Made by a program: the position numbers and the translations under genes
Part shown: piece after piece, positions 8,976-17,892 of the stretch
Position numbering within the stretch: the first letter of the stretch is position 1
Layout of the letters: the number at the start of each line of letters is the position of its first letter
Notes under the pieces: generated by a model
Databases searched by the model: none
The model's input: only the letters and a program-made list of their open reading frames with translations
Told to the model about the DNA's origin: nothing
From: Candidatus Stygibacter australis
Lineage (GTDB): Bacteria > Cloacimonadota > Cloacimonadia > Cloacimonadales > TCS61
Assembly (NCBI GenBank): GCA_030765845.1
Contig: JAVCDJ010000064.1
Location: forward strand, 1-33,984
Direction of reading: 5' to 3'
DNA length: 33,984 nucleotides

Positions 8976-9003
8976 CCGGATAAGCTGCATGCAGCATATC
9001 CGG
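8976..9003 (-). terminator. Intrinsic terminator after the FG-GAP/LamG gene
   Basis: CCGGATA-A-GCTGCA / TGCAGC-A-TATCCGG forms a near-perfect hairpin with one A-A mismatch. Read on the minus strand, it is followed by TTTTCTTTATAT. It lies 23 bases beyond the stop codon at 9026. Confidence 0.8.
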
Positions 9004-9025
9004 CTTCTTTTCTTTCCGGGGGAAT

Positions 9026-11353
9026 TTATTTCAGTAAAGTTATCTTGCCTGATCGCGTCTGCCGTGAAGTTTGCACCTGGTATAAATATAAACCGCTGGA
9101 GACTGGTTTATTCTGACCATTAGTACCGTCCCAATGAATTTCATAAGTATCAGAAGGCAGGTAGCAATCCACCAAAGTATTTATCTTTTGACCTTTGGCA
9201 TTATAGATCACTAAAGTGATATGATCATCGAAGGGCAGAGTAAACTCAATGATTGTGGCAGGATTAAAAGGATTAGGATACGCTCTGAGCTGTAAATCAG
9301 GGGTCTCGGCAATTTGATTTTCATCATTTGATGCAGGCACCAGCTCCATGCCCTGACACCACTGAGCATTATTGATAACAGCATCATGCTGGTGAGATGT
9401 AAGGTCGTGGGCAATTTCGCCATAACCTTCATTGAGTTCCCAGCAGGCAAGCAGGTCAGTTTCATAGCCATTCTGGTGATAAAACATCATATTCTGGATT
9501 TCGGCATGAGTGCGCACATCCTGCCACAATCTTATTTCATCTATCAGACCAGTGAAACCCCAAACCTGGTTAGCTGACATGCCTATCAGCAGGTCTTCAT
9601 CTGTATTATCAGCAATATTACCTTCTGGTGGAATGCTGCTGTCATAAGCTGTATCACTCCCGTCCAGATAGATATGCAGATCATTTATCCCATCATAAGT
9701 GATAGCCAGGTGCTGCCAGACATTAAGAGTTATGGAATTTTCCAGTGTGTTGCAGCGGATCAGGTCACCAGCTGAGTTTTCAAATTCAAAAACGAGACTA
9801 TGGGAATTATAGGCAGTACTATTTTCAATAAGATAGGCAGAGAGCAATGTTTTATCAAATATTCTACCAAAGCCAATATTATTTACAGAACCAAATTGAG
9901 CGGGATTTATCCAGGCTTCAAATGTGAAACCCTGAGTAATATTCATATCCAGAGCTGCCGGACAGTTCAAATGAGCATCACCTGGAAAGTCTAACGCACT
10001 TTCACCATTGAATACGCTGATCATATCGGGTATAAGAATAGATTTCGTGTAAGCAGAGGTAGTTACATTGAGTCGGATAGAATACACTCCCGGCTCAGTA
10101 TATTCCCAAATTGGATTCTGCTGCTGGGAATCTATAATGCCGTCATTATCAAAATCCCATTCCCAGGTATTGATGGGATCAATGAAGATGGAAGCATCAG
10201 TGAATTGAACTTCCAGGGGAAAATGTCCACTTGTGGGACTGGCAGTGAACTGCACGCTGTAAAACAGGTTTTCCCACCAGCAGATCTGATCAGAACTCCT
10301 GCCGATAGCAGCCAGATCAAGGTCACCATCATTATCAAAATCTGCTGAAGCAGCACTAAAACCGTCATTAAATTCACCGGGCAGCGGGTTGGCAGTAAAA
10401 TTCTGCTCTCCATCATTTTCATAGATCAGGGCAAAGCTGGGACTTTGACCTACGGCATACAGATCCTGGTCACCATCAATATCAAAATCAGCGCTATCCA
10501 TCCAGAGTGCACCACCCAAAGCTCCCAGATCATGACGTGAAAAATCACCCGACCCGTCATTCTCCCACCAGGCTATCAAACCTCCGTTACAGGCAGAGCC
10601 AAGTACATCAATATCATCATCACCATCAAGGTCACTGCCGATCACCGTGTGAATGCGGGTGATATTATCATCAATTATTTCTCCTACAGTGAAATTCTGA
10701 TTGCCGTCATTCTGCCACCAGATCACGTCATTATTGATCTCTCCACAGGCAACCACATCCATGTATTCATCATCATTAATATAATCTCCAAATACAAAAG
10801 TGGATTGCTGGAAGACTTCGGAGATAGTGATCTTATCCGAAAATTCCATATTCCCTTCATTTTGCCACCAGACTATCTCGCTGAGGGCATTGCTCATATC
10901 AAACTCACTGCACAGAATATCTATATCACCATCACCATCCAGGTCTTTAAGGTCAATAGTGTGCGGCATCACCAGCGAATTATCCAATACTGAGCTGGTA
11001 AAAGTCATGTTTGTGTTTTCCAATATGATGACTTGATTACTGGTGAGGGTAGCTATCACAATGTCATTATCATCATCATCATCCAGATCAGCTGCTCTTA
11101 TTGAACGGGGCATGCCATAATTTGTGAGTAGCTCAATACTGGAAAAATTACCATTACCGTCATTTAACCAGAGCATTGAGGTAGTACCCACAGTGAGTAG
11201 GTCATTATCTCCATCAAAATCAAAGTCCAGGGCAGAGACTTCCATGCCTTCCTGAAATTCTCCGGATACTTCATGCATTACAAATTCGCAATCCAAGGCA
11301 TTTAAGCCAATTGAGCTGCAAAGACAGAAAATAATGAATATCTTCAGCTTCAT
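9026..11353 (-). CDS. FG-GAP/VCBS repeat, PKD and LamG surface protein with sorting domain
   Basis: A 775-residue exported protein with a signal peptide (about 1-19, SSIGLNALD). Residues 40-370 hold seven or so FG-GAP/VCBS-type repeats with calcium-loop signatures (DFDFDGDNDLL, DLDGDGDIDIL, DFDNDGDLDLA), which predict a beta-propeller. A PKD domain follows at about 370-448 (TWEWDFDNDGIIDS). A concanavalin A-like LamG domain lies at about 450-675 (FTFEAWINP ... WQHLAITYDG ... GLIDEIRLW), a fold that commonly binds glycans. The sorting domain is about 690-775 (YPNPFNPATIIEF ... SGLYLYQVQT ... KITLLK). AGGAGG lies 5 bases before the ATG. The stop codon of the TetR-type gene is only 28 bases upstream, so the two are probably co-transcribed. 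An adhesin or glycan-binding role is inferred; no enzyme motif is evident. Confidence 0.9.
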   Translation of the reverse strand: MKLKIFIIFCLCSSIGLNALDCEFVMHEVSGEFQEGMEVSALDFDFDGDNDLLTVGTTSMLWLNDGNGNFSSIELLTNYGMPRSIRAADLDDDDDNDIVIATLTSNQVIILENTNMTFTSSVLDNSLVMPHTIDLKDLDGDGDIDILCSEFDMSNALSEIVWWQNEGNMEFSDKITISEVFQQSTFVFGDYINDDEYMDVVACGEINNDVIWWQNDGNQNFTVGEIIDDNITRIHTVIGSDLDGDDDIDVLGSACNGGLIAWWENDGSGDFSRHDLGALGGALWMDSADFDIDGDQDLYAVGQSPSFALIYENDGEQNFTANPLPGEFNDGFSAASADFDNDGDLDLAAIGRSSDQICWWENLFYSVQFTASPTSGHFPLEVQFTDASIFIDPINTWEWDFDNDGIIDSQQQNPIWEYTEPGVYSIRLNVTTSAYTKSILIPDMISVFNGESALDFPGDAHLNCPAALDMNITQGFTFEAWINPAQFGSVNNIGFGRIFDKTLLSAYLIENSTAYNSHSLVFEFENSAGDLIRCNTLENSITLNVWQHLAITYDGINDLHIYLDGSDTAYDSSIPPEGNIADNTDEDLLIGMSANQVWGFTGLIDEIRLWQDVRTHAEIQNMMFYHQNGYETDLLACWELNEGYGEIAHDLTSHQHDAVINNAQWCQGMELVPASNDENQIAETPDLQLRAYPNPFNPATIIEFTLPFDDHITLVIYNAKGQKINTLVDCYLPSDTYEIHWDGTNGQNKPVSSGLYLYQVQTSRQTRSGKITLLK

Positions 11354-11381
11354 AACGTCCTCCTGTTTTTCTCTGGCAAAA

Positions 11382-11993
11382 TTACTGGCAGGCTAATCTT
11401 TCCAGATAAGTGTTCACATAATACTCATAAATAAAATCATCAATCTGGTTATATCTAACCATGATTATTGCTATATAAGCAATATTAAAGCTCCAGACTT
11501 CATAGAGGATATTTGTGACAGGGGCTGTGATACTGCCATCTTTTATGCCCCGCTCATATAATGCCACCAGAGTTGTCTTTATGCTGTCTCTAATCCCCCG
11601 GGAAAGCTCTTCAACTTCAGGATCACTAACGGCATAGCGTTGCTTCTCCTGCATGGTATGTGCTATCAGATCTACATAAAGAGGATTCTGGCGACAAAAT
11701 TCATATAGATCAGAATAATATTTTCTGATCCCCTCTAAACCACTATCCTTTTCCCCGCGAATGCTTAAATGAGCATTATATTCTGCTAAGAAGATCTTAG
11801 TGTAAGCATGCCAGATAACTAAGCAGATATCTGTTTTGGATTTGTAGTAATAATACAAATTACCAATTGCCATATCCAGTTTCCTGGCAATAGAACGTAA
11901 AGTGGTCTTGTTCACACCTTTTTCCAGAAACTGCTTCTTTGCTTCTGCGATTATGGCATCCTTTACGACCTTCTGTTTCATTCCTTTGATCAT
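11382..11993 (-). CDS. TetR-family transcriptional regulator
   Basis: A protein of 203 residues from the ATG at 11993. Its N-terminal helix-turn-helix (about residues 10-57) has the family pattern IIAEAKKQFLEKGVNKTTLRSIARKLDMAIGNLYYYYKSK. The C-terminal two thirds is a helical ligand-binding/dimer domain without recognisable specificity. The frame stays open to 12053 (223 residues), but GTGAGG lies about 8 bases before ATG 11993, and 203 residues is the usual family length, so the shorter form is preferred. The stop is 28 bases before the FG-GAP/LamG gene, suggesting that the regulator heads an operon controlling that exported protein and itself. The signal sensed is unknown. Confidence 0.88.
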   Translation of the reverse strand: MIKGMKQKVVKDAIIAEAKKQFLEKGVNKTTLRSIARKLDMAIGNLYYYYKSKTDICLVIWHAYTKIFLAEYNAHLSIRGEKDSGLEGIRKYYSDLYEFCRQNPLYVDLIAHTMQEKQRYAVSDPEVEELSRGIRDSIKTTLVALYERGIKDGSITAPVTNILYEVWSFNIAYIAIIMVRYNQIDDFIYEYYVNTYLERLACQ

Positions 11994-12136
11994 TTTTTTA
12001 ACCTCACTAATTTCGGGGGAATAAGCAAGCTTTGAATCCTGAGTGACAAACACTAAATCAATCTTTTTAAGTCAAGTATTATTTTTTGGACGCGTACTAA
12101 TAAGCGTTAAAAACTGGGCATTTCCAACCAGCCAGG

Positions 12137-12169
12137 ACCTTGCGAATGGTGTCCACACCTTCGCAAGGT
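12137..12169. repeat. Palindromic intergenic element between divergent genes
   Basis: ACCTTGCGAA (12137-12146) pairs perfectly with TTCGCAAGGT (12160-12169), and GGTGT/ACACC pairs inside it around a CC turn. Only one base (T12147) is unpaired in the arms. The hairpin lies in the 321-base space between the TetR-type gene and the divergent C25-like gene. It is not followed by a T tract, so a REP-like element or an operator is more likely than a terminator. Nothing else in this spacer (11994-12314) could be assigned with confidence. Confidence 0.75.
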
Positions 12170-12314
12170 TTAGGATAGGCCAATTAAATTATTCACCGAT
12201 GTGGAATAATTTATGCTACATAAAAAAGTGGAGATTACTGAAAGAGGAATAGCAACATGAATAAATTATTTTAGTAATTAGAAGAAAATATTAAATCTGA
12301 ATATGGAGGAAATA

Positions 12315-15300
12315 ATGACTCGTAAAGTCATGTTATTATCATTTTTACTGCTTGTATTTTCACTACAGGGAGTTTGGCATAATGTCAACGAAACTAACAG
12401 TGAGACTTTCACCTGTAACCAATTAGAACAAGGTATCACGCAGATCACATTCCAGCTTGACGGTTTCGAACTCGAATCTTTATCAAGATCTGGTGAATCT
12501 TTTCAGAAGATCTCACATCCTGAAGCAGAAAGTATGCTGCTTACAGGTATGCCCGATCTTCCCCAGTTCACCACCCTGATAGCTGTTCCTACTGATGGAG
12601 AGATAAATATTGATTACACTTTTACATTCGGTGAAACTCTTTCAGATATTTCCATCTATCCTACTCAGGAACCTGAATATGAGTTTCTGGAAAATAAAGA
12701 TATATTTTCACGTAATAGTGAATATTATAATAATGGAACCCTTTTCCCAGAGGAGAAAGTGATAACGGCAAGTCCGGCTGTAATGCGGGACTTGCGGATT
12801 ATCCCGGTCAGCTTTTGTCCCTTCACTTATAATGCTGCTACCCGTGAACTATCCATAGCAAGCGAGATCCAGGTTCAGATAAGCACAACGGGAACTCAGC
12901 ATCTCATGCGAAACACTATCTCCAGAGCTTTTGAACCGATTTATAAAAGTATGATCCTGAATTATGAAGATTTTATCGGCAGACCGGAATATCAGCAGCC
13001 AACCCTTGTTTTTATCATAAGTGATCAGGAAGATGCCCTGGAAACTCTGGAATATTTAAAAGACTGGAAACGCCAAAAAGGGTATAATGTAGTAGTTGCT
13101 ACTACATCAGAAACAGGAACGACCACTAATTCAATCAAAGCCTGGATCCAGGACGCCTACGACAACTGGGAAAATCCACCTGAATATATCTGTTTCTGTG
13201 GCGATGCTAATGGTTCTTACGAACTTGCTACCTATGGTAATGGCGATCATCCCTATACTGAACTGGCTGGAAATGATTTTCTAGAAGATGTTATTTCCGG
13301 AAGACTCAGTTTTGGTGATATCGGCACATTCCAGGTAATGGTCGCAAAAATACTGAATTATGAAAAAGAACCCTTTATGGGTAGTACGGATTGGTATGAG
13401 CATGCTGTTTTAGCTGGAGATACAGGTATTTCCGGACCATCCATGCAGTTTACCTGTGAATCAATAAAAGAAATGATGCTTGATTTTCCTGATAATTATA
13501 ATACAAGTGCCAGCTTCACTGAGATCTATGGCGGCAGCTTTCCTTCCTCTATCAATGCAGCCCTTAATAACGGTGTAAGTTATATGGTATATCGCGGCTG
13601 GATGGGTATGAGCGGATGGAGTCCCGGTAATCAAACAAATAGTTTCATGCTCCCTTTTGCTACCATACTTACCTGTGGCACCGGAGGCTGGACAGGAGGG
13701 ACTTCTGACAGTGAAACTTTTTCTCGGATGGGTACTGTCACTAATCCTACAGGAGCTATAGGCACTGTGGGCACGGCAACTGCCGGTACACACAGCTGCT
13801 TTAATAATGCCTTGACCTTAGGAATATATGGTGGTATATTCCGGGATAGTATTTTCACAATGGGAGGAGCTACTACCCGGGGAAAATATTATCTTTATGA
13901 AACCTTCCCTCAAAATCCTTCCGGATTTGTGGAAACTTACCATAATTGGGCAAATCTTATTGGAGAACCAAGTCTCTGCCTGTGGACTGATGTGCCGGAA
14001 GAGATGCATATAACTTATGATTCTCAGGTTGCACTGGGGACTAATTACTTATCAGTAAACGTCAAAGATGCCAGCAATACCCCGATCCCCGGAGCCTGGG
14101 TAACGATCTCTAATGAATCAGAAAGCTTTTTTACTACCGGTTTTTGCTCAGAAACTGGTGATATACTTCTTGATATCGCGAGTAATGAAATTGGTGAATA
14201 TGATATCGTGGTTACTTATCATGACTTTATCCCTCATTTAGGTACTATTGAAGTCCAGGCAGCTGACCAGTATGTGGATGTTACAGGAATGCAATTTGAT
14301 GACAGCGCTGGAAATGGTGATGGGATATTAAATGCCGGAGAAACCGTAGTAATAATACCCACACTCACAAATCTGGGTTCTCAACCGGTTAATGATGTAA
14401 ATGTAACCTGCCAGTTAATTCACAATTATCTTAGCTTAAATACCACGGAAATGTCTTATGGTAATATCGCTTCTGGAGCTACTGCTGAACCTGCTGCAGG
14501 AATTGAAATGACAATTTCTCCCGCTGCCTGTGGTGGAATGCAGGGTTTACTTGTCCTTAATGTATCTGATGATAATGGTAATAACTGGACTAACTGGTAT
14601 TATCTTAATATCACTGGAGTAAATCTCTTTGCCTCTGAATATGAGGTAGTGGGAGGTGGTATCCTGGAACCCACAATAAGCTCCGAAATTTTCTTTACTC
14701 TGGAAAATATGGGACAATTGAGTTCTACTGAACTTACTGCTGAATTGACCTGCCAGAACCCTCGCCTGATCATTACTGACGGCCTGGCAGTGATTGATCC
14801 TATAGCTTCCGGAGGAAGTGGAAATAATAGTAATGATGTATTTGGGGTAACTCCCTCAGCGACAATAATCCCTGGCTCACAATTGACTCTGGAAATCCAT
14901 CTTTCCAATGCTGAAGGATTCAGCCAGACCTGTCATATCAATGTGCCCGTAGGTGAAGTAGAAGTCACTGATCCCTTTGGTCCGGATGAATATGGCTACT
15001 GGTGTTATGATGATGGAGATCTTGGGTATGAGAACTGCCCTGAATATAACTGGATAGAAATTGACCCTGACCTGGGTGGAAATGGTACTATAATCAACCT
15101 TAATGATAGTGGAGATAATGGAGACAGCGAAGTGATTGCTTTGCCAGATGAATTTACTTTCTCTTTCTATGGAGTACAATATGACCAGATCACTGTCTGC
15201 TCAAATGGCTTTATAGCACCCGGTGAACATGATGCACCAAATTTCATGAACCATCCCCTGCCCGGACCTGAAGGTCCCAGCCCCATGATAGCAGCTTTCT

Positions 15301-17060
15301 GGGATGATCTGGCAGTTAATAGCGGAAATGTATGCTATTATTATGATGATATCGAACATATCTACGTTGTGGAATGGAGTGAATGTAATAATGGAGATAC
15401 CGGAGCAGATGAGACTTTCCAGATTATCCTCTATGATCCTTTATATTACCAGACAATGACCGATGACTCCCTGATAAAGATACAGTATATGGACATTACT
15501 AATAACAACGCGGGTTCATATCCTGCTAACCATGGACAATACTGCACTGTGGGTCTGGAAAGTGAAGGGGCTCAGATGGGCATGACTTATACATTCAATA
15601 ACACCTATCCAGATGCTTGTAAAGAACTGGGAAATGAAATGGCTATCCTCTTTTCACCACCTCAGTATCCTGAATTTGGACCCTATCTGGAGATGGTTGC
15701 TTATGACTATATCTCAGGTGATGATCAATTCATTGAAGCTGGTGAGACAGTAGATCTATCTATCACAATAGCCAATCAGGGTGCAGAAGCAGCCTCGGAT
15801 GTTAGTGTACAAATGGAAATTGACGATCCCTGGTTCACCTTGATTGATGATGAAGCCACTATTGATATCCTTCCAGCAATTGGAACTATTGAGCTGATCG
15901 ATGAATTCAGCTTTTCCGTAGATGAGCAGGTTCCTGATGATTATAATTTCACTGTTACCTTTAATATGACGACTGTAGATAATGCCTGGTTCTCAAGCAT
16001 CTCTCTCACTGCCCACTGGATAAATGCCTTCCTGGTTGATCAGGACAGCATTGATGTAGTTCTGGGACTGAACCTTACCACTGAGCGTACTTTTAATCTT
16101 TCCAATACTAGTGCCAATCCGGTGGATTATTACCTTAGAATGGATGATCAGCAACCGACAGGCAGAGATATATCCGGCTCTTTTGTGCATTGCGATTCCA
16201 CAGTATTTCATCCAGGAGAAGAGCAGCTCTGGCGTTTTATTGTGCATAATGGCTCCTCCTCAAATGAATGGGTAAATGATGTCTGGCTAACCTTCCCTCC
16301 GGGTGTAAGCGTTGTTAGCGCAACTAATGCCTATGGCGGAACCGGAGGATATATGGAATGGGACGGAACTACCGGCGATGATGTTACTGTGAACTGGCAT
16401 GGCGAAGAACCGAATGGCTGGGGAGTTCTTAGAGATGATGAAACTGCTGGCTGGAATGTTGTTGTTCAGATAAGTGAAAATTTTGCCAGTGATATACAGG
16501 TAGGCTGGGAAGTCGGCGGTGATGGTTATGGCAACCCTCCTCACAGTGTTATTGGTGAACTGAATTTCAATTTTCCTATTCAATGGATCAACCTGAACAC
16601 ATCTTATGGAAGTCTTGAACCAGGTGAAAGTGATGACATCATTATCTATTACGATACTAATGATATGGAAACAGGTGAATATGACTGCTCCATCAATATC
16701 CTTTCTGATAGCTGGTTCTCTAAAATTGTAAATACACACCTCACTGTGGTCACAGTGGATGAAGATGATAATGATATTCATAAGCTAACACAGCTTCTGG
16801 GTAACTATCCGAACCCATTTAATCCCAGTACAGCTATCAAATTCAATCTGGCGGAAGATTCGTTTACAGAGCTTAATATTTATAATTCCAAAGGGCAAAA
16901 GGTATGCACTCTGCTTCAGGAACAGGTTTCAGCAGGTACTCATGAAGTAAACTGGAATGGCAGAAATGATAATAACAGATCTGTCAGCAGCGGGGTTTAT
17001 TATCTGAAGCTTAAAACCGGTGATGCAAACCTGACCCAGAAACTTCTGCTTCTTAAATAA
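12315..17060 (+). CDS. Gingipain-like peptidase C25 family protein, multidomain, possibly inactive
   Basis: A 1581-residue exported protein. ATG 12315 is preferred over ATG 12303 because GGAGG lies immediately upstream of it, inside the longer version. A signal peptide (1-19) is followed by a propeptide-like region (about 20-225) and a C25 caspase-like fold (about 229-555: PTLVFIISDQEDALETLEYL, KGYNVVVATT, YICFCGD, ILTCGTGGW, HNWANLIGEPSLCLWTD). Cys454 in LTCGTGGW fits the catalytic position. The expected GHG histidine motif is replaced by Y426-RGWMGMSGW. Next come a carboxypeptidase-regulatory-like domain (about 570-650), CARDB-like Ig repeats starting NGDGILNAGE, a nidogen-like or anchor domain (about 892-1115), more Ig-like domains, and the sorting domain (about 1494-1581). 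If active, the family cleaves proteins outside the cell. A strong terminator follows. The sorting-domain DNA is nearly duplicated at the end of the gene finishing at 22770. Confidence 0.88.
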   Translation: MTRKVMLLSFLLLVFSLQGVWHNVNETNSETFTCNQLEQGITQITFQLDGFELESLSRSGESFQKISHPEAESMLLTGMPDLPQFTTLIAVPTDGEINIDYTFTFGETLSDISIYPTQEPEYEFLENKDIFSRNSEYYNNGTLFPEEKVITASPAVMRDLRIIPVSFCPFTYNAATRELSIASEIQVQISTTGTQHLMRNTISRAFEPIYKSMILNYEDFIGRPEYQQPTLVFIISDQEDALETLEYLKDWKRQKGYNVVVATTSETGTTTNSIKAWIQDAYDNWENPPEYICFCGDANGSYELATYGNGDHPYTELAGNDFLEDVISGRLSFGDIGTFQVMVAKILNYEKEPFMGSTDWYEHAVLAGDTGISGPSMQFTCESIKEMMLDFPDNYNTSASFTEIYGGSFPSSINAALNNGVSYMVYRGWMGMSGWSPGNQTNSFMLPFATILTCGTGGWTGGTSDSETFSRMGTVTNPTGAIGTVGTATAGTHSCFNNALTLGIYGGIFRDSIFTMGGATTRGKYYLYETFPQNPSGFVETYHNWANLIGEPSLCLWTDVPEEMHITYDSQVALGTNYLSVNVKDASNTPIPGAWVTISNESESFFTTGFCSETGDILLDIASNEIGEYDIVVTYHDFIPHLGTIEVQAADQYVDVTGMQFDDSAGNGDGILNAGETVVIIPTLTNLGSQPVNDVNVTCQLIHNYLSLNTTEMSYGNIASGATAEPAAGIEMTISPAACGGMQGLLVLNVSDDNGNNWTNWYYLNITGVNLFASEYEVVGGGILEPTISSEIFFTLENMGQLSSTELTAELTCQNPRLIITDGLAVIDPIASGGSGNNSNDVFGVTPSATIIPGSQLTLEIHLSNAEGFSQTCHINVPVGEVEVTDPFGPDEYGYWCYDDGDLGYENCPEYNWIEIDPDLGGNGTIINLNDSGDNGDSEVIALPDEFTFSFYGVQYDQITVCSNGFIAPGEHDAPNFMNHPLPGPEGPSPMIAAFWDDLAVNSGNVCYYYDDIEHIYVVEWSECNNGDTGADETFQIILYDPLYYQTMTDDSLIKIQYMDITNNNAGSYPANHGQYCTVGLESEGAQMGMTYTFNNTYPDACKELGNEMAILFSPPQYPEFGPYLEMVAYDYISGDDQFIEAGETVDLSITIANQGAEAASDVSVQMEIDDPWFTLIDDEATIDILPAIGTIELIDEFSFSVDEQVPDDYNFTVTFNMTTVDNAWFSSISLTAHWINAFLVDQDSIDVVLGLNLTTERTFNLSNTSANPVDYYLRMDDQQPTGRDISGSFVHCDSTVFHPGEEQLWRFIVHNGSSSNEWVNDVWLTFPPGVSVVSATNAYGGTGGYMEWDGTTGDDVTVNWHGEEPNGWGVLRDDETAGWNVVVQISENFASDIQVGWEVGGDGYGNPPHSVIGELNFNFPIQWINLNTSYGSLEPGESDDIIIYYDTNDMETGEYDCSINILSDSWFSKIVNTHLTVVTVDEDDNDIHKLTQLLGNYPNPFNPSTAIKFNLAEDSFTELNIYNSKGQKVCTLLQEQVSAGTHEVNWNGRNDNNRSVSSGVYYLKLKTGDANLTQKLLLLK

Positions 17061-17091
17061 ATTTTAGTCAAAGACTGATATAACAATAACC

Positions 17092-17129
17092 GGAGAGATA
17101 TTCTACTTGAATTTCTCTCCTTTTTTTTT
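17092..17129 (+). terminator. Intrinsic terminator of the C25-like gene
   Basis: GGAGAGA (17092-17098) pairs with TCTCTCC (17114-17120), with further ATTC/GAAT pairing inside, followed by nine T residues. It lies 31 bases after the stop codon. It is homologous to the terminator at 22800-22828. Confidence 0.93.
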
Positions 17130-17484
17130 CGTTAATGATGATGACTATATAAAAAGAGAAGCTTATTAACCACAGAGTACTTAGAGGATTATTTTTTTTA
17201 ACATGAGCTTTTTTTATTCCGAAGTGTACCAGTTCGGTCTGTAATTAAGACGAGATTATTGTGTAAACTGGGCAGTTATATTCCGATCTTTGGGGATATA
17301 TTTAGAAATATTGAATTTAAGAAACTATTTAATAAAAAAGCTGATCATCTAATTATCCAGTTATGCTAAGGTTCTTTATAAATGTCAGATATGAATTTCA
17401 GGTAAACATTTTTACTCTGCATAACCCTTTATAACAATATCTACATAAATATAGAGAATGTCTTATACAATAAATTTATATTTT

Positions 17485-17686
17485 CTGGCACCCCCCTGTT
17501 TTGAACACGACATTATCCCATAAAATGCTATTAAATATATAGTTACTTATCAATTTAATTTGAAATTATTCTTACCCTGAAAGGGTTGTACTATACTAGC
17601 CATGGGTTTCAACCCATGGCTAGTATTGTAATGCCCATTCAGGGCAATTAATGTCAGCTTCTATTTTAATTCCGGGGGGATGCCAG
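17485..17686. mobile_element. MITE-like insertion with inverted ends and 10-bp direct repeats
   Basis: The element begins CTGGCACCCCCC (17485-17496) and ends GGGGGGATGCCAG (17674-17686). These ends are inverted copies apart from one inserted base. The direct repeat TTTATATTTT flanks it at 17475-17484 and 17687-17696; two bases of boundary are ambiguous because CT follows both copies. The paralogous spacer at about 22996-23012 reads AATAAATTATGATTCCTATTGAC with no insert, which is the empty site. The element is 202 bp and encodes no transposase, so it would have to be mobilised in trans. It contains the nested palindrome 17575-17645. The family is not recognised; a target duplication of about 10 bp is compatible with IS4-type transposases, but this is only a suggestion. 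Confidence 0.75.
17575..17645. repeat. Large nested palindrome inside the inserted element
   Basis: The core ACTAGCCATGGGTT (17595-17608) and AACCCATGGCTAGT (17611-17624) form a perfect 14-bp stem around a 2-base turn. Outer arms CCCTGAAAGGG (17575-17585) and GCCCATTCAGGGC (17633-17645) pair imperfectly, so the 71-base segment could extrude a cruciform or fold as an RNA hairpin. No T tract follows. Confidence 0.9.
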
Positions 17687-17700
17687 TTTATATTTTCTAT

Positions 17701-17717
17701 TGACAGTAAAACTGTCA
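17701..17717. promoter_or_regulatory. Operator-like inverted repeat
   Basis: TGACAGT (17701-17707) and ACTGTCA (17711-17717) are perfect inverted repeats separated by AAA. The first arm overlaps a TTGACA box at 17700-17705. The paralogous site at 23013-23029 keeps the structure with one mismatch (ACTGCCA). This would suit a dimeric repressor or activator; no candidate regulator is identified. Confidence 0.4.
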
Positions 17718-17763
17718 TTGACTTAGTTTTGTGATTAATGAATGAACTTCAATAAAAGAGGAA

Positions 17764-17892
17764 ATGATGACTGAGACAAATAATGGACATAAAATGGTGT
17801 TAACTCTTTCTCTCTCTGTATTTAGGCTCTTCAAGCACAAGAAAGAAACGGCCAGAATTTATTATCTCCTGAGGAAATTAAAGTTTGGCTGA
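17764..17892 (+). CDS. Possible 42-residue ORF with CT-repeat tract
   Basis: ATG 17764 (or ATG 17767, 5 bases after AGAGG) opens a frame reading MMTETNNGHKMVLTLSLSVF, then a basic tail RLFKHKKETARIYYLLRKLK, to TGA 17890-17892. In the second spacer the homologous frame (23076-23192) has a 6-base in-frame insertion. Its CT run is two bases longer, which shifts the frame after LTLSLSL and gives a different, shorter tail. The good ribosome-binding site argues for translation; the frame change and lack of a known family argue against a conserved protein. A leader peptide or a remnant are alternatives. Confidence 0.22.
   Translation: MMTETNNGHKMVLTLSLSVFRLFKHKKETARIYYLLRKLKFG

Noticed and set aside
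12043-12252. Small ORF in the TetR-C25 spacer
   Set aside because: It is read through the palindromic element, has no domain or convincing ribosome-binding site, and overlaps the regulatory region.
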